Origin: Auanema rhodensis
Taxonomy: Eukaryota > Nematoda > Chromadorea > Rhabditida > Rhabditidae
Reading direction: 5' to 3'
NCBI GenBank assembly: GCA_964057225.1
Contig: OZ059895.1
Coordinates: 18,691,688 to 18,755,687 of the forward strand
Length of the DNA: 64,000 nt
The notes below the pieces were generated by a model that saw only the letters and a list, made by a program, of their open reading frames with translations, had not been told where the DNA came from and ran no database searches. Position 1 is the stretch's first letter; each line of letters begins with the position of its first letter. This document shows, in pieces, positions 61,189 to 64,000 of this stretch. The position numbers and the translations under genes are program-made.

Positions 61189-61931
61189 ATCTTTATCTTT
61201 CTATCTCAGAATATAATATACATATATAACTTCTGCTATACTATGCCTAAAACGAAGAATATCTATGCATAACTGACATAAAAACTCCGTTATTTTTTGT
61301 TTTGTTTTTTCGAATAAAGCTCCTTCTGAATATTGGAAATCGTTTGTTTCTTTCTTCTTGTCTTCCAATTTTCCTTCTTCAGTCTACTTCGTCCATTGTG
61401 CCTCCAGGCATTTTTTGGTCAAAAGGCAGAAGCTAAAGAAAAAGCAAATGATTCACAGCATCTCTTGTCCCTCAAAATCTCCACTTGTTCCTATTTCTTT
61501 AATTTATCTTTATATTTTCCTTTTTCTTCTATTCACTCATCTTATTGCATACAATCGATAATCTCTCTCTCTCTTTCTCTCTCTCCCTCTCTCCCTCCCC
61601 GTTTTCTCTCTTAGTTCCCTACAGATACTTCGTATGGTACAATACTATATAAACTGGTTTAGTTAAATATAAAATTATTTTAATAAACTATATGTATATA
61701 TAACTATCTCTTGTCTTTTTTTCCCAATTCGCGCTCTCTCTCTCTAACTCTTCAACTATTATTCCACCTGTGCGCCAAGTTTTTGTCTACTTTCTTCATT
61801 ATTCCACCCTATCTGCCTAATCACAATGCTGAATGTAATCAATTCTTTTCACTTTTTTTTTGAATAAATGTGTTTTACATACATAATACTTTATATATAT
61901 TTATATTACAGATGAACTTTTGCTTGGCTCA

Positions 61932-62462
61932 ATGATTAGCTTTTGGCGTCAGTTACGCTTCCTATTATGGAAAGGAATTTTAATAAAAAAAAGGCAAAAG
62001 GTATAAATTATAATAAATTTATAATTAATTATTATATTTATATATTTATATTATAGTTTTGGTTAGCTATTGAATTAGTTGTTCCAATTATATTATTTGC
62101 AATATTAGCCTTGGTTCGTACAAAAGATTTCTCCGATTCTAGATCACAATGTAAGTTGTAACAACTTAACTATATGTTTTAACTATATTATAACGTTGAT
62201 CAAACTTTAAAAGAACATCTTTGTAGGTCATTATGATTCGAAAGGATTTCCTTCTGCTGGCGTTTTGCCATTTCTTCATTCATTTCTATGTTCATTCTCA
62301 AATGAATGTTATTTATCTCCAACAACTGGTGATGAATCTCATTTCATTAACAATGGAACATCAGAACATGAATCAGTGTAAGTTCATTATTTCAATTATA
62401 TATAAACATATAGTAATATTCATATAATATTTAAGTAAATTGAATAGTATATTGAATACCTA

Positions 62463-62510
<48 letters not shown>

Positions 62511-64000
62511 GAGAGAGGAATTAATTTATACAATGTCTTCAATATACATTTATGTATTTCATTAATTATATTTTAATATTACAGATTAGTAGATTTTCTA
62601 TATTATTCATCTTTACAACTAAATGAAATTGGTAATAATCCACAACAATTCAATGAAACTTTACTCAAGATTACAAACTTGATAAAGCAAGTATCTGAAT
62701 TAGATGTAACTTCTATTCAACCAATAACTATACAACAAGTAAAATTTTTATTTTTATAATTTTCTTATCAAAATTGTTATCCAAAATTGTTTTTCCTTTC
62801 AGTTTTATGGTTCAAATGTAAATGTAACGAATGCTTTTATGGATATGGGCATGACACCTACAGCTGCTACAGCTGTTGCGTCAGCAGGCTTAACGTCACA
62901 GTTTTTCATTGAACTTTTCAATTTTGTAAGATTTTATATAAATATATTATATTATATCATATATATAACTTGTTTAGGCTACTGATATTAAATCTAAATC
63001 ATTTCTAACACTTCTCTTTACTGATCCAACAGTACCATTTTTGTGTGATCCACAAAAGTTTGCAGCCAGTTTTATTCTTCCAAATGGGTAATTTTAAATT
63101 ATTTATTATATTTATAAATAATATTATATATAGTTAAGTACATGTCAAAATTAAAAATAAAACGAAATTATAGTAGTTAGATCAACTGATAATATTTTGT
63201 TCAGAACACATCTAACGTCAGATGATATCGACTCACTTTGCAAAGTTACTGCAACCAAATTAGCTAGGCATCAAGAATTACAAAATCAATTTCATCCAAC
63301 TATAAAACAGGTGAATATTAAATTTTAATTATGTGAATTTATACTTGTTTAAAGAAAATAAAAAAAAAGTTGATTGATAAGGTAGAAAGAGAGTAATGAG
63401 AGAGGAGATGAGACAAAAAGTTTGAGCTGATTTTTCATAAAATGTTCAAAGAAATTTTTCAATATTTTCAAATAACTAATGTAATTTTCAGAATTTGAAA
63501 ACTAAAAATGGACAGGAAATAGAATTACAATCAATCTTTAATGAAAGTAGTTCAATATATCATGAACTTAGTAAACAACCATTAGGAAAAATGCTTTTAA
63601 AGTATTCAGATGTATCAAGTGATATTGTTAATTGGCTATTTTGTGGAAATAATCCATATGGTTAGTTATTTTTATGAAAAAAAAATAAAATATATTAATT
63701 AATAATTATTTTAAAATAAAATAATTTTAGCTACATCAGCACAAGGATTAACACCAAGTAATATTGGACCTGAAACATCATTTGATCGAATGAAGAAATC
63801 TCTTATACAGTAAGATTTTAAACTTTTTCTTTTAAATTATTTTCTCATATTCACATAGATTTATTGAAAAAGTTGTTCCTGGTCAAGAGAAGAAGCACGA
63901 TAAACAATTTTGTAAAAATGTTCCTGTTCGTGATGGTAATTTCAATATTTCTTATATTTCTACATTTAATATATAATATAATTTTTTTTATTAATTCTAT
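61932..64000 (+). CDS. ABC transporter, ABCA subfamily, N-terminal part (runs off window)
   Basis: Ten exons with short introns were read from 61932. MISFWRQLRFLLWKGILIKK and a hydrophobic first helix (ELVVPIILFAILALV) open the protein as in ABCA full transporters. CHYDSKGFPSAGVLPFLHSF follows, matching the conserved start of the large first extracellular domain, and further exons continue that domain (FFIELFNF, TDPTVPFLCDPQKFA, IVNWLFCGNNPY, CKNVPVRD). No nucleotide-binding domain is reached before 64000. By family it exports or flips lipids at the plasma membrane or in endolysosomes. The start could be further upstream: the acceptor at 61911-61913 (ATATTACAG) leaves an open frame ahead of the ATG, so an earlier coding exon is possible. 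A (GA)n tract lies in the third intron (62464-62505). Confidence 0.85.
62464..62505 (+). repeat. (GA)n microsatellite in ABCA gene intron
   Basis: About 20 GA repeats followed by AATAGAGAGAGG, within an intron. Confidence 0.97.

Larger units (their letters stand above)
52923..61931. other. Gene-poor interval between DUF273 and ABCA genes
   Basis: I recognise no gene. To about 54.3 kb the plus strand is A/G-rich with GA tracts (53.65, 53.8 and 54.14 kb). From about 54.6 kb it is T/C-rich with CT tracts (55.57-55.78, 56.66-56.73, 57.64-57.69, 59.06-59.12, 59.95-60.01, 61.07-61.19 and 61.56-61.60 kb). Three less AT-rich patches (57.47-57.57, 59.26-59.47 and 60.61-60.66 kb) may be regulatory. 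A frame at 54912 has a signal-peptide-like start (MNLFNFLERNIPF) but no following exon that I can support. Confidence 0.5.

Noticed and set aside
55519-61229. Multiple hydrophobic Phe/Ser/Leu-rich frames
   Set aside because: They follow CT-rich microsatellites and T-rich background, lack splice context and have no recognisable family.
1-64000. Telomeric TTAGGC repeats near the satellite
   Set aside because: No tandem TTAGGC or GCCTAA run was found, so there is no sequence support for an adjacent telomere.

Overview
The window is AT-rich nuclear DNA from a nematode. The evidence is short introns (about 45-65 bp) with GT...TTTTCAG borders, a nematode Str/Srd-type chemoreceptor gene, a DUF273 gene (a family known from nematodes), and many (GA)n/(CT)n microsatellites. 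I cannot name the species. Start codons often sit directly after an acceptor-like T-rich AG, as expected where mRNAs are trans-spliced. No rRNA, confident tRNA, CRISPR array or prokaryotic operon is present.

Layout. 0-7 kb: a chemoreceptor gene (+), a 0.7-kb inverted-repeat element three bases past its stop codon, a decayed type-B carboxylesterase pseudogene (-), a solo copy of a 200-bp satellite unit, a trypsin-like peptidase gene (-) and a small cluster of the same 200-bp units. 7-17 kb: a very large, asymmetric foldback structure. Two inverted arms of about 0.7 kb carry mirrored promoter-like boxes. They flank a 1.7-kb centre holding a GC-rich 50-bp minisatellite and a degenerate tRNA-like sequence. 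Outside the arms lie long 19-bp-period tandem repeats, purine-rich on the left and pyrimidine-rich on the right, so both read as pyrimidine-rich when transcribed outward. 17.1-34.1 kb: about 85 head-to-tail copies of the 200-bp satellite, nearly free of indels, with higher-order structure.

34-64 kb is ordinary gene-bearing DNA: an amino-acid transporter of the AAAP class (-), an unidentified terminal exon (-), a secreted phospholipase A2-like gene (+), a synaptotagmin-like (Slp/bitesize-type) Rab effector (-), a DUF273 glycosyltransferase-like gene (-), a 9-kb gene-poor, strand-skewed interval, and the 5' part of an ABCA-type transporter (+) that runs off the window. The genes are independent; I see no operon or pathway linking them. 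Coordinates of multi-exon genes are start-to-stop spans including introns; exon structures were read by eye from splice signals and reading frame.

The most unusual part is 3.6-34.1 kb. A foldback-like element built of tandem repeats and with an outward promoter-like motif in each arm lies between two tracts of the same 200-bp satellite, and a solo satellite unit beside the esterase pseudogene shares a diagnostic variant with one aberrant unit inside the main array.
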